The position numbers and the translations under genes are program-made. From assembly GCA_022457155.1 (NCBI GenBank), contig JAJGOT010000440.1:558001-622000 (forward strand): 64,000 bases of DNA, written 5' to 3'. Origin of the DNA: Cladopsammia gracilis. Taxonomy: Eukaryota > Cnidaria > Anthozoa > Scleractinia > Dendrophylliidae. Shown here piece after piece: positions 11,343 to 22,598 of the stretch (its first letter is position 1; each line of letters opens with the position of its first letter). Under the pieces are notes generated by a model, which did not search any database, was not told where the DNA came from, and saw only the letters and a list, made by a program, of their open reading frames with translations.

Positions 11343-12386
11343 TACCCTGGGTGCCAGAGGTTTTTATTTTTTAGTGAAAACGGCGAATTTGAGCGGCGAA
11401 GCCGCGACAACGAGGCGCAACGCGCCGAGAAAAAATAAAAACCTCTGGGCACTCGAGTACACAACCTCATTTCCATGCGATTTGTGGATCGGATATCTCA
11501 CCAAACCGGTTTTAAACTTTGGGGACCAAAGCGTGTCTGTTTGTTTACATTAAATCTAACAGCTGACATATTTAAAACGCGGTCGAGACAGAAATATTAA
11601 ATCAAAAAAGATACATCGATGACATTTTTTCACTGTAGAGTGTCGAGAAAAAGGAGATAGAAGATTTTATTGTCCTTGCAAACAAACACTAATCTCAGAC
11701 AAAGAAGTAAACTTTCTGGATACAACCGTTTTCAAAGGCGAGAGATTTAACAAACAAAGAATCCTTGATATCCGCACGCAATTAATCCAGTACACCTATT
11801 TCTCTTCCTGTCACCTACCAGTGGTCAGCGAAATCGTTCAGCGAGAATACCTGCAACTCCAAAGCACGCCTCCGTGCTAGAGATAAAAATTTTCCTTGTT
11901 CAAACAAAACTCTAAAGGTCACACTCCACGATAACACGAATTAATAAGTCGTTTCTGGCCTGTCAACACCTCTTTTCAAGACCTCCTTGCGCTGAATAAA
12001 TTAGTTCTCTGATATTTTGAAAATTTGGATACTAAAGAGTAATCCACAGCGTTTCTTAAAGATCGCAAAAAGCCGCGATCTCTATTTACGTCCGCCATTG
12101 TTGTTTGTGTGGCTTCACTTTGGGAAACCGGTTTTTCACGCGCCCGTTGCGAATTGTTTCGGTCCAGCCAATCGAAGTTGCTGTTGCATCGTTAACTCCC
12201 GGTAGAGTCTGGAAACAAGTAGGAGAACCAATCAGCGACCTAGTTCAGATTCTGAACTAGATCCTCGCATGGAAATGAGGTTGTATATTCGAGTGACCAG
12301 AGGTCCGTCTCGCGAGCTTCTTCTAACCGTTTATGCGGTTTATTTCACTCATGATATTCAGAGAACGGACCTCTGGATCCAGGGTG
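11343..12386 (+). mobile_element. Large complex-TIR element, copy 2 (1,044 bp)
   Basis: Full-length form with the same ends as copy 1. Its interior keeps a decayed Penelope-type reverse-transcriptase fragment: a frame at about 11603-11632 reads KRYIDDIFSL (the YIDD catalytic box at 11612-11623) and meets a stop, and a second piece reads VNFLDTTVFKGERFNKQRIL. On the minus strand at 11976-12098 there is a 40-codon frame starting MADVNRDRGFLRSLRNAV. The flanking 9-mers (aggtaaaag and gattgtcca) differ, so this copy has no visible target duplication. Confidence 0.85.
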
Positions 12387-12719
12387 GATTGTCCATGGCA
12401 TAGAGGTTGAAACCCACAGTTAAAGAGCATAATCTGAACGTATTCGAAAGAAAACAACCAGCGAAGCCAAGTGCCGTCTCAAACTCCTGTCAATAGAGAC
12501 GTTTCTACTACGGCTACTTCGGCCGATAGGGACTAGGATGACAATGGCGTTTTACCCGCCAAACTCAAATGATTAGCTATAGAAACTTGAAAAATTCTCT
12601 TTTACTTTATTTTCCATTCGCTGATCACTGCATAAGGATTGCGCATATATTTTGCCCGTTGTAAATAGGACGTCCGTACAGCAAAACGTCCGTGAAGTGT
12701 CTGGTTAAAATACATTTTA

Positions 12720-13009
12720 CTGCGCCTTTCAATAACATGCGGAATTTGAAATTCAAACCTCCACCAACAGTTGCGTTATTCCCTGCCGTCAATCATAATT
12801 AATACGAAAGCTAACGGACCATGTAAAAAAGAAACAAACAAAATGGATCGATCAATCTACCAATCATAATGCACGGACGTGACCTTTTGACCTCATTGAA
12901 GTGAAGATCTGTTTCCTGAGAGGTAAACTAAGATGATTGACGGCAGTGTAAAACGCAACTGTTAGTGGAAATTTGAATTTCAAATTCCGCATGTTATTGA
13001 AAGGCGCAG
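12720..13009. mobile_element. TA-flanked MITE (290 bp)
   Basis: Inverted ends ctgcgcctttcaataacatg and catgttattgaaaggcgcag, with arms continuing for about 40 bp through ttgaaattcaaa. TA occurs immediately outside both ends. Confidence 0.85.
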
Positions 13010-14633
13010 TAATATTAAGTTGAACATACAGAGTATTGCTCCACTACTGCATTTGTAAAACTTCGATTGTTGTTCAGTTACTGTTGCATTGCTGTAATAC
13101 AATAAAATATGATAGTTTTTTTAATAACACTTATATGCCGTATACAAATGGAAATACAAAATAAAGAAATTGTCTTTATATATCATATTGTATGATCTCA
13201 CCAAAATGCTGTGCTCTTTTATTCCCCCCCCCCCCCCCCCCTTCATAACTCGGCAAGAACTTTAGGACACTTTTGTGTAAAACAATAAAAATACAAGCAA
13301 TGAAACGTCACACATATTTATCAATTATATGGTTAAGGATTAAGGGAAACTTGTTCTTGGTGTTGAAAATAATATGCAGTAAGACTGATATAATCATGGG
13401 ACACTTAAAAATCTTGTTCACTCGCCTTTTACTGGTACTTTTGTGAGTATTTTTCGTAGTGATCAAATGATGCTTTCTCCTGACCAGTTGATATTTCGTA
13501 GAAATTCTAGTTTAAACCTGTATTTCACTAAGCAACCTTGCGATCATTGCAAATATTTACTCACCTGTTGACCTATTGGACTTATGCCGATAGATGTCGA
13601 GTCAAGATAATGGACTAAAACTAATAAATAATAATAATAATAATAATAACAATAATAAAATAAAGACTTTATTTTAAGAGGGTAACACTTAATAGCAGAG
13701 CTAATGAACTTGTGGCCCTCTCTAAGTATAAATACAATATGACAATGGAAGCTAATAAAATATATGGATACATACAATAGCTAGTGAAAATGAAAAAATG
13801 AAAAAAAGGATAAATCGATAAAAACTAGATTACAATAGATATACTTATAGAATGAAAAAAGCAAAAAATTGAATCTATACATTAAAATGTCTTAAACTCT
13901 GGTCAACTTTTTCTAAGCACTCTTCCTGGAAATAGTATTTTTAGTTAGAGTAAACTATTCTTATTTAACTTTATTATTTTTCCGTAAAACCATATTGATT
14001 TAGGCAACCTTTTTGTTTGGACCTTACGTTGACGCTATTTAATTACTTTTGATTATTATACCACCTTCACACAAATAAGGTAAAATATAATTTTAATAAA
14101 GGAACTATTGTCAATCAAGATCGCTCAAAGATCACTCAGTATAAAACAGGTTTACTAGTTGACACATATTACTTTAATGATATGGAAAAGGCTGGACTTA
14201 ACGTAATCAAGAAGCTTGTCGCCTTCAGTTTTTCTACATCATGTAACAAATTTCAATGTCATTTTTATGTTTACCTTCCTTGTAAATGTCTAAATCTTGC
14301 GATAGAACTCAACCTTGTAATTTTTATATTCCTCTTGAAATGTTAGTGGAAATTGAAAGAGAAGTCAGCTTCGACACTGACAAACATATCGAAGGAATAT
14401 ATCATAATGATTTGTCTTGACCAATCTCATAGTGAGGCTTACGTTAGCCTACATTATCTTTTGATCTGTTTTTGGGGTTGATTGACAGCTAGTTTTCAGC
14501 CCTAATAAAAGCTACGTGAGAAACATTCTAGGTAGATCTTGTGAAGTAACTGAACTGTAAAGAACTGTGCATGTCTAAGCAAGAGTAAAAGCCAGAGCCA
14601 ACTACTGAGGTCTGCTTTACTGAGTCCCGAACA
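13010..14633. other. Intergenic DNA with C run and (AAT)n microsatellite
   Basis: A poly-C tract lies at about 13226-13241 and an (AAT/AAC)n tract at about 13622-13657, the source of a tyrosine-rich minus-strand frame that I discard. No gene was recognised upstream of the transporter. Its 5' untranslated exon must lie somewhere here or further left, because an acceptor site at 15086-15088 precedes the start codon. Confidence 0.5.
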
Positions 14634-14640
14634 GTTGAGT

Positions 14641-14900
14641 CATAGTTAATCGAGAGACTGGTTATGAAACCTTGTAGACTTCAATGGCGATAACAAAGGA
14701 GCTACAATTTATGTTGAACCGTACTTGACCGGGCACATCTTTTGTTTTTTGATCACACCCTATGACTGAATACTTTTTTTTTAATAGCACCATTTCTATT
14801 GGTCAGTTGTGTTGTTCACGGTCAAGGCCGAAAAACGATTACAAAAAGATCGAATAAAGACAATTCTCGGGTTTCACAACCAGTCTCTCGATTAACTATG
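14641..14900. mobile_element. MITE with 7-bp target duplication (260 bp)
   Basis: The ends catagttaatcgagagactgg and ccagtctctcgattaactatg are perfect inverted repeats, flanked on both sides by GTTGAGT (14634-14640 and 14901-14907). It sits about 200 bp upstream of the first coding exon of the transporter gene. Confidence 0.9.
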
Positions 14901-15104
14901 GTTGAGTGTAGAATAAGTTGCTAGTCCCCAACAAAGCTTATTCTACATTTGGCTAAAATTTCAATTCCTCCGGATCCCATTCTTACCCATCTCCACCTCC
15001 TCCCCTCCGATAAGTAATGAACGGTCCCTAAGTACAAATCGTAACTGGCGAACACCATTAAGAAATACTTTGCTTGGTTTGTTTCAGGTACTTAACAGCA
15101 AATC

Positions 15105-18100
15105 ATGGCTCTAACAGTTGATGATGTGATGGACAAGATTGGCAGTTTTGGACGATATCAATACAGACTACTGTTCATCTTTGGTTTCTTGATTTTGTTT
15201 GTGGATACTTTCCAGTTCATGATACCTATATTCCTCAGCATTGAACCGGGATGGCGGTGTAAAGATAACAGCTCTGTTTGTAACCTTAATGGAATGTTTA
15301 AACCAGGAGATAAAAACTACAATTTTCGCTGCACAATCCCACGGGACGAATGGGAGTTTGACACCAGTGAAATAATCAGCTCAGTTGTGACCGAGGTGAG
15401 GTGGATCACCTTTATGTCACTTTTTTGAATGATCGCAGAGCGATCACACCATGGCACGAAAAACAACCATGCTGCGGACACATTTTGTTAAGTTATTACT
15501 TGCATTCTTCTAATCTCGTACCCAGATCTCCCACGGTTGAGTTCAGTACAAGCACGAGTGAGATCTGGGTACGAGATTAGCATTCTTCGCAATTCACGCT
15601 TTTGTTTCAGTACACTTCTAGAATATAGTTCTTCGGTTTATTCAGAAAATAATTGCTCGGCACATGGCAACACAAAAGATAACATGGATGATAAAACTCA
15701 TGGAACAACAATCTAAACTTGTAATTGGTTTCCTATCCACTAGCGACTTCTATTTCTCTTGCAGTTTGACTTGGTTTGTAACGTATCAGCGCTGTCCGCA
15801 CTTACCCAAGCAGTTGTGTTCTTGGGCTACCTGATTGGTGGGATCGTTGGAAGCTTTTTGTCCGACAAATTCGGACGCAAGTCAATGGTGTACTTCTTTT
15901 CTGTCGCATGTAGCATTTTAGCACTGGCTGCATCTTTCGTCCATGTTTACTGGCTGTACGTGTTCATCAGGTGTTTGGTGGGTTTTTGTATCGGTAAGAA
16001 CCTTTTAATTTTCTGAAGTTAGAACCATTGTTGACAAGAAACGCAGTTGAACCTCAGTTGAGTAGAGTGGATGGAAAATGGGAAATGGGTGGCGGGTGAT
16101 CGATGATAGCAAATGGAAGATGGAAGATGGATGAGATAAAGAAAAAAATGATAGATAACAACAACAACAACAGCAATTTATTGATAATATATAAAAGATA
16201 TAAAAAAAGACGGGTGATAAGTGATGGATAAATGGAAATGGATGAACTGAGGTGGATGAGTAGTGAGAGACGGCATCAAGGATAAAAACGAAATAAAAGA
16301 TGAAACGGATGGATAAAGCTTGAGGATGAATGGTGATAGATGACACAAAAATTGTTGACGTAGTACAAGTGAAGATGACTAGTGACCAGTGTGAAGAGCG
16401 CGTTGGCAAAGTGGTTTTCCTGTGCAGTGGTGTAGTGGTTAGCTTGTGGAGTGGTGTAATGGTCAGCGCGTTAGACTTTAGATCTGATGGTCGGTGATTC
16501 AAGGCCTGGTCTCTCAGCCATCATGTTGTTCCATATTGGCTCCATCCTGATCTAGGGTGTATAAAATGTGTACTAATCAAATGTATACTGGGGTTGACCC
16601 TGCGTTGGACTAGCATTCCGGGGGAGTAGCAATACTCCTTATTTAATTGCTTCATGCTGCAGAAACCTGGTTAAGCTCCGCTGTGGCTCGTGCGACTTTA
16701 CCTGTGTCTAAGAGACATCCAATAATGGAAAATCTTTGGTATTGATAATCACTAAAGGAGCTGTTGATATCTTTAACAGGTTGCTTTTCTCTACCACTGT
16801 ACGTCTTAAACATAGAGTATGTTGGAAAACGTCATCGTCACGTGGTCGGCATCGCCTTGTGGTACTTCTGGGTAATGGGGCTAATGCTGTTACCATTGTT
16901 TGGTTACCTAATAAGGGACTGGCGCACACTTTCCATCGCAGTCGCAGTTCCAGGCCTCTTGCAGATTTTCTTTTGGTGGTAAGCAATGCGTTTGGATTCG
17001 TAATCGTTTGTGTATTTGGCAAGCGTTCAGTGAGTCAAATTTCTATTCCTTTTTAAGAGCCGGTATTCTTATTTTTTCACTTGGTTAGTGATGCAAGGTT
17101 TTTCTTCAGATTTGATGCAGAATATGAAGTTACAATGTTTTGGTTGTTTCATATTTGAATAGTTTGATTATTTCTCGATTATTTAATCGTTTAAAAAAGT
17201 GCAATTGCTTCCACTAAGGGTCTCATTGTAATACAATCTTCTACCTCAGGTATATACCGGAGTCACCTCGATGGCTTCTTGTGAAAAACAAGCCAGAAAA
17301 GGCCTGGAAAGAACTGAAAAGGGTGGCCGACTTCAACAGAAAGGAAATTCCAGATGGAAAACTAGAACTGAAAGACGCGGCGACAGCACAGAGAACTGGT
17401 AACTTTCGGGACCTCTTCAGCTCAGTCAACATGACGAAAAGAACTCTGATATCTTGGTTCACTTGGTAGGTTATCTTTTTTTTGAAAAGCCTTAGAAAAT
17501 GATTAATGATATTTTCAACACCGTTGAACAAGGATCTTGACCGGGGAATTGGTACACTCCTGATAGATAAGGATTTCACTTGTTCGTTTTTGCACCTTCA
17601 CGTTTTCGATCTGTTTGCGTTTCTTTTATTTTTAGGTTGGTCATAGCACTGGTTTATTACACTGTTTCATTTAGTGCGGTAACATATGGAGGAAATCGCT
17701 ATTTGGTGTTCTTTTTGACCAGCCTCGTAGAATTTCCTTCCAACTGGACCTGCATAGTGCTTTGCCGTAGGTACGTTAGTAATGTAAGTAAGAATAACCT
17801 GGTGCCGTCTCGGCTGGTGATCACGGAAAACCAGTGTCCTTCTTTGGATGTATGTACGGAACACCAATAACACGGACACCTCAATAAAAACGGACACCTC
17901 CATAATACATGCGGACACTTTGGTCTATCCCTTTGGTGGCCGTATTAAGGAGGTTCGACTGAAATTATTTTATATTCACTGACTGATTTACTCCAAATCA
18001 GAATTTGTAACTGTAAATTAATATTGGCAATAAAAATGAGTTTATTCTCGTTCACTTGAGATGAAGTAGAGAACTAACGAAAGTGAAATGTTTATATTTC

Positions 18101-20359
18101 AGGATTGGCAGGAAAAAAACCACCGTTCTTGGGGTGGCCGTGTCGTTCATTGCTTCTGCCATTGCCGTTTTCTTCCAACGTGATCTCAAAAACACAGGTG
18201 ATCTTTCATGACCTTTATTTACAAAAAGACCGTGTTTTTTATCTTAACTGAAATAACTGTGTTAATTCTTTGAAACAAAGTTCACACATGGGTGATAAAA
18301 AAGAAAGAAATTGAGGAAATTTGAAAATGTGGCACCTGATTGAAAATCATTCTATATATAAGCAGAAAATATAAATGACCCTAAGTCCTAAATAAGAATA
18401 ATATTTTTGTGTGCTCTGCATTTCCAAGATTTACAACCGTTTGACGAATTTAATAAACAAACACTTACCTTTAATAGCAGAATACTCGGGCAAGATCACT
18501 TCCTATAATTTCTTTCTTTGCTTGAAGTTGAGAGTCTTGACAGCTTAGCCAATGCCATCCCTAAATCCTGAAAAGCATCAAAGCATACTATTTTCATCCA
18601 GTGTTAAGTTTCTATCGAAGTTTTACCTTGCTGTATAAACGGACCTAAACAAGCGAGCGTCACGGATTCGTAACATACCCCGTTTGCCCTATACTGGCTT
18701 ATCAAATCCAACCGAAGCTTGTCACGCTCGCTACGAATGAATGCGACCGTTTAGGTCCGTATAACTTCGATAGAAACTTTGTCTGTCAGAATAGTTACGC
18801 TTCACTTGGCAAGTTTCTTACTACTGGGCAACTAACCCAGTTTGAATTGAATTGGCCCGGATCGTACGTTTGGCTGCAGATGAAAGCAACCTTTGGCAAT
18901 TGTTTTCTTCTTGTGTGAAACAAATCGTAAAAGTCTGTGGTTCTGTGATTGGTGTCGTGGGTAATTTTTACAAATTCTATAATTAATAGTGACAATATTA
19001 TCATCAATTTGCATTTCAGGATTCTTGGTGGCAAATATCATCATGGCACAGGGTTTTGCTAAGTTCTTCATCAATATATCGTACAGTTCAATCTTCGTAT
19101 ACTCCAGTGAACTTTTCCCGACTGTTATCAGGTATTGCTTAATTCACTAGTCTATAATTTTACTGCTGCTCCTACTTATATACTACCACTTTCACTACCA
19201 CTGCCACTCCCGGTGGGACTCCCACATAAGAAGGGCGGTGGTGCTTGTTGGAAGATTTTCGAAAATCACCTTGAAAGGTACTGAGAATCTCGTTTGATGG
19301 GCTTGGCTGGCATGTTACTCAACACCCTAAAATAATTCTAATAATTCTAATTCTATTATACCAATCTACAAATTTCGACCCCTAAAAGGAATGAGGAGCA
19401 CCTCCGTCATTTTTATATGGGAGTCCATCCCCCAGATAGGCCACTGCCGCTACCGCTACTGCTACTGCTGCTGCTTAACTGCTGTGGCTGCTGCTGCTGC
19501 TTCTGCTGTATTGCTGCTGTTACTGCTCTGCTACTGCTGCCGCTGTTGCTGCCACTGCTGCCGCTGTTGCTGCTACTGCTACTGCTTTTAATGCTGTATA
19601 CTACTGCTACTGCTGTTGCTGCTGTTGTTGCTGCTACTGTGTAGGTCTATCTGCTGCTACCGATACAGCTGTTGCTGCTGCTGTTGCTGTTACTGTAGCT
19701 ACTGCTGCTACTACTACTGCTACTGCTTCTGCTGATGCTGCTGCTTTTGTTAATACTGCTACCTGCTGCTGTTGTTGTTGTTGCTGTTGCTACTGCTACT
19801 ACTACTGCTACTGCTACTGCTGCTGCTGCTGCTACTACTGTTGCCGTTGCTACTGCTGCTGCTGCTTGGAACAGACCGACTGTCTGACGCAGCAATTTTA
19901 ACAATAGGCTATGTTCATACTGCATTGATTTTATGGTTCCATTTCGTTATTTAGGAATATTGGTATAGGCACCTCATCTGCCTGGGCAACCATTGGATCC
20001 ATTTCAGCATCGTATATCGTTTGGCTGGTATGTTGGCTGTCTATAATACTCTTTTCAGCTTTGCTGAAACGTCATCGTCCGCACTAAACGAGTCTTGTTT
20101 ATTTGTTCGCCAGGTTCGTATTCACATTGTCTTGCCATACTCCATTGTTGCAGTATTTGCTTTCGCGTGTTCCGCCCTGTGTTTTCTGTTGCCAGAGACC
20201 AGAGACGCCGCAACACTCGAGAATATTGAATCCGTAAACACCAATTCTACAGAAATGACAGAGCAGGCGCAAATTCCGTGTAAACCAAGTAAAGAGAAAG
20301 AAGAATTGGGAGAATTGCTGCTCAAACAGTGTTATCCCGCTAAAATCAATGTTAACTAG
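15105..20359 (+). CDS. SLC22-type organic cation/anion transporter, complete coding sequence
   Basis: Nine coding exons with GT-AG junctions join in frame: 15105-15395, 15765-15993, 16780-16978, 17250-17465, 17636-17770, 18103-18197, 19020-19131, 19955-20027, 20114-20359 (stop). The product is 531 aa, normal for this 12-helix major-facilitator family of plasma-membrane carriers for organic ions and carnitine. Seen: TM1 near residues 20-42, a large loop with Cys and an NSS glycosylation site, VVTEFDLVC at the first junction, GSFLSDKFGRK near 126-136, PESPRWLL near 243-250, RIGRKKT near 357-363, YSSELFPTVIR near 416-426 and LPET near 476-479; all are family signatures. The start is chosen because the first exon opens MALTVDDVMDKIG like other SLC22 N-termini; an acceptor 16 bp upstream implies a non-coding first exon. 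The substrate cannot be told from sequence. The gene lies inside the segment proposed to be inverted. Confidence 0.93.
15510..15579. mobile_element. 70-bp hairpin MITE in intron 1 of the transporter
   Basis: The arms ctaatctcgtacccagatctc and gagatctgggtacgagatta enclose a short loop. GCATTCTT is repeated on both sides (15502-15509 and 15580-15587), an 8-bp target duplication such as hAT elements make. Confidence 0.85.
16425..16710 (+). mobile_element. tRNA-derived SINE in intron 2 of the transporter
   Basis: The head tggtgtaatggtcagcgcg and ggtgattcaaggcc resemble Pol III A and B boxes. The body (accctgcgttggactagcat, gggagtagcaatactcc, gctgtggctcgtgcgac) looks like a SINE type I associate with corals. 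A (GAT/GGA)-rich purine stretch precedes it at about 16060-16300. Confidence 0.7.
17868..17962. mobile_element. MITE end in intron 5 of the transporter
   Basis: The sequence cggacacctc ... ttaaggaggttcgactg is the right end of the family that is complete at 60490-60815 (cagtcgaacctcccg / cgggaggtt). The left end is degraded. Confidence 0.6.
18606..18779. mobile_element. Foldback MITE in intron 6 of the transporter (174 bp)
   Basis: Arms aagtttctatcgaagtt and aacttcgatagaaactt are exact inverses, with a second paired tract acggacctaaac / gtttaggtccgt further in. Confidence 0.85.
19216..19427. mobile_element. MITE in intron 7 of the transporter
   Basis: The ends ggactcccacataag...ggtggtgctt and gaggagcacctccgtc...tatgggagtcc are imperfect inverted repeats of the same family as 48722-49888. 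Confidence 0.65.
19437..19865. repeat. Long CTG/CTA (CAG/TAG) trinucleotide tract in intron 7 of the transporter
   Basis: About 430 bp of almost unbroken triplets, mostly CTG, CTA, TTG and CCG, ending about 90 bp before exon 8. Leucine-, alanine- or serine-rich frames through it are composition artefacts. CTG/CAG runs of this length can form hairpins and are often length-polymorphic. Confidence 0.95.
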
Positions 20360-20369
20360 AAGAGAATGC

Positions 20370-20999
20370 ATTTCTTTCTTCTATTCTTTACCAGTATTTA
20401 CTCAGTGTTGTACAGCATTTAGGACAGTTTGAATAAGCGTTTTTGAGTGGAACTTCTTGATGAAGCCAACCATTTTTTTTTTCATATTTATAGTTTAAAA
20501 CGTACACTGGACTCTAGTTCCAAACTGTTGTCGAGGCCTGCTTTAGCAATGGAAAACAAAAGAAAATACACAAACCTAACCTAAGCATGCACAAACGGCG
20601 TGGGTTTCTTTTAGCCATGTTGCCTCCGCTTTCGCTTTGAGCTATATATACGAGCATTTTTTGAAAACCCTTAAGTTTTCCTACTGAGCCGTTTACACCG
20701 TTTTGCAAAACAGGATGCGTTGTGTGTGTATTAAGATATAAAGGAGTTAGTTTACAAAGAAACTGTTGTACTGCCTCAACTGGCCACCTTAAACAGATTC
20801 AATCTACATCTACATCTACATTAGTCGGTAAAAACCGAAGACATCACACCAACTATAAAACAAACATTTAAATAAGATAAAATAAGATAAAATAAATCAA
20901 CGTATAAGTGTGAGAATATATATAAATATCATAAATTTAAAAAGAAATAAATAAATTAATGTATCATAATCATAATATTACATTTACAAATTAAAATAG
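20370..20999. other. Transporter 3' flank, no gene recognised
   Basis: A short hexamer tract (atctac)n occurs at about 20800-20822 and ATAAA-rich sequence at 20870-20960. I could not place a polyadenylation site with confidence. Confidence 0.4.
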
Positions 21000-21554
21000 T
21001 TAAAATCTAATTTGCATAATAGTAAAAAAGCTTGGTTTTAAAGGATTCTAATGTGTTACTTTCTACTAAATCACCAGGCGGAGCATTCCAGGTTCTAATA
21101 GTACGAGGAAAAAAAGAATAAAAATAAACATCTTTAGTAGCCTTATCCTGCCTAAATTTCCAATTATGGTTTGTACGAGTTATAATTCTGCTACTATGAG
21201 GCTGGAGATAATCATTCGTATTAAAATCAACTAGTCCACGGCTTAGGCCCAGTTCAAACGTCGAACTTCACATGTGCCGAACCTAATGCAAATGAACAAG
21301 AACAATAGATTTTGCTCATTTGCATTAGGTTCGGCACATGTGAAGTTCGACGTTTGAACCGGGCCTTATCTTGTATAACAATATTAACCTTGACATTTCA
21401 CGTCTTAGTTCAAGACCATCCCACCCTAAGTCCCTCATCATTATTGTAACACTGGCAGTAGGGTGATAGATGTTTAAGCAGAATCTCGCTGCTTTTCTTT
21501 GCACACGTTCAAGTAATGCAATGTCCTTTTTGAAGTGTGGGTCCCATGCTTGAC
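21000..21554 (-). pseudogene. LINE reverse-transcriptase fragment (downstream half)
   Basis: Minus-strand translation from 21554 reads WDPHFKKDIALLERVQRK, then AARFCLNIYHPTASV, and after a nested MITE ends FFPRTIRTWNAPPGDLVES and FKTKLFYYY, typical of the C-terminus of LINE reverse transcriptases. The first residues continue exactly where the fragment at 1522-1636 stops (LEYASQA | WDP). The two halves share the 9-mer GTCAAGCAT (here ATGCTTGAC at 21546-21554). Confidence 0.85.
21246..21364. mobile_element. MITE nested in the LINE fragment (about 120 bp)
   Basis: Near-perfect hairpin: ggcccagttcaaacgtcgaac on the left and gttcgacgtttgaaccgggc on the right, with gcacatgtgaagt / acttcacatgtgc further in. 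CTTA is present at both junctions. Confidence 0.85.
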
Positions 21555-22598
21555 CACCCTGGATCCAGAGGTCCGTTCTCTGAATATCATGAGTGAAATT
21601 AACCGCATAAACCGTTAGAAGAAGCTCGCGAGACGGACCTCTGGTCACTCGAATATACAACCTCCTTTCCATGCGAGGATCTAGTTCAGAATCTGAACTA
21701 GGTCGCTGATTGGTTCTCCTACTTGTTTCCAGACTCTACCGGGAGTTAACGATGCAACAGCAACTTCGATTGGCTGGACCAAAACAATTCGCCACGGGCG
21801 CGTGAAAAACCGGTTTCCCAAAGTGAAGCCACACAAACAACAATGGCGGACGTAGATAGAGATCGCGGCTTTTTGCGATCTTTAAGAAACGCTGTGGATT
21901 ACTCTTTAGTATCCAAATTTTCAAAATATCAGAGAACTAATTTATTCAGCGCAAGGAGGTCTTGAAAAGAGGTGTTGACAGGCCAGAAACGACTTATTAA
22001 TTCGTGTTATCGTGGAGTGTGACCTTTAGAGTTTTGTTTGAACAAGGAAAATTTTTATCTCTAGCACGGAGGCGTGCTTTGGAGTTGCAGGTATTCTCGC
22101 TGAACGATTTCGCTGACCACTGGCAGGTGACAGGAAGAGAAATAGGTGTACTGGATTAATTGCGTGCGGATATCAATGATTCTTTGTTTGTTAAATCTCT
22201 CGCCTTTGAAAACGGTTGTATCCAGAAAGTTTACTTCTTTGTCTGAGATTAGTGTTTGTTTGCAAGGACAATAAAATCTTCTATCTCCTTTTTCTCGACA
22301 CTCTACAGTGAAAAAATGTCATCGATGTATCTTTTTTGATTTAATATTTCTGTCTCGACCGCGTTTTAAATATGTCAGCTGTTAGATTTAATGTAAACAA
22401 ACAGACACGCTTTGGTCCCCAAGGTTTAAAACCGGTTTGGTGAGATATCCGATCCACAAATCGCATGGAAATGAGGTTGTGTACTCGAGTGCCCAGAGGT
22501 TTTTATTTTTTCTCGGCGCGTTGCGCCTCGTTGTCGCGGCTTCGCCGCTCAAATTCGCCGTTTTCACTAAAAAATAAAAACCTCTGGCACCCAGGGTA
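21555..22598 (-). mobile_element. Large complex-TIR element, copy 3 (1,044 bp, inverted)
   Basis: Same element as copies 1 and 2 in reverse orientation, full length like copy 2. The plus strand at 21843-21965 carries the intact 40-codon frame MADVDRDRGFLRSLRNAVDY ending in TGA, with a strong initiation context (caacaATGg); it is open in all three copies. Left flank ATGCTTGAC (21546-21554) is the inverse of copy 1's left flank, and right flank CTGTATTTA (22599-22607) is the inverse of copy 1's right flank. Confidence 0.88.

Noticed and set aside
16005..16502. 165-codon minus-strand frame opposite transporter intron 2
   Set aside because: Runs through a simple purine-rich repeat and a SINE; low-complexity Ser/His/Thr composition.
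19391..19954. Leucine-, alanine- and serine-rich frames on both strands
   Set aside because: They are translations of the CTG/CTA trinucleotide tract inside a transporter intron.
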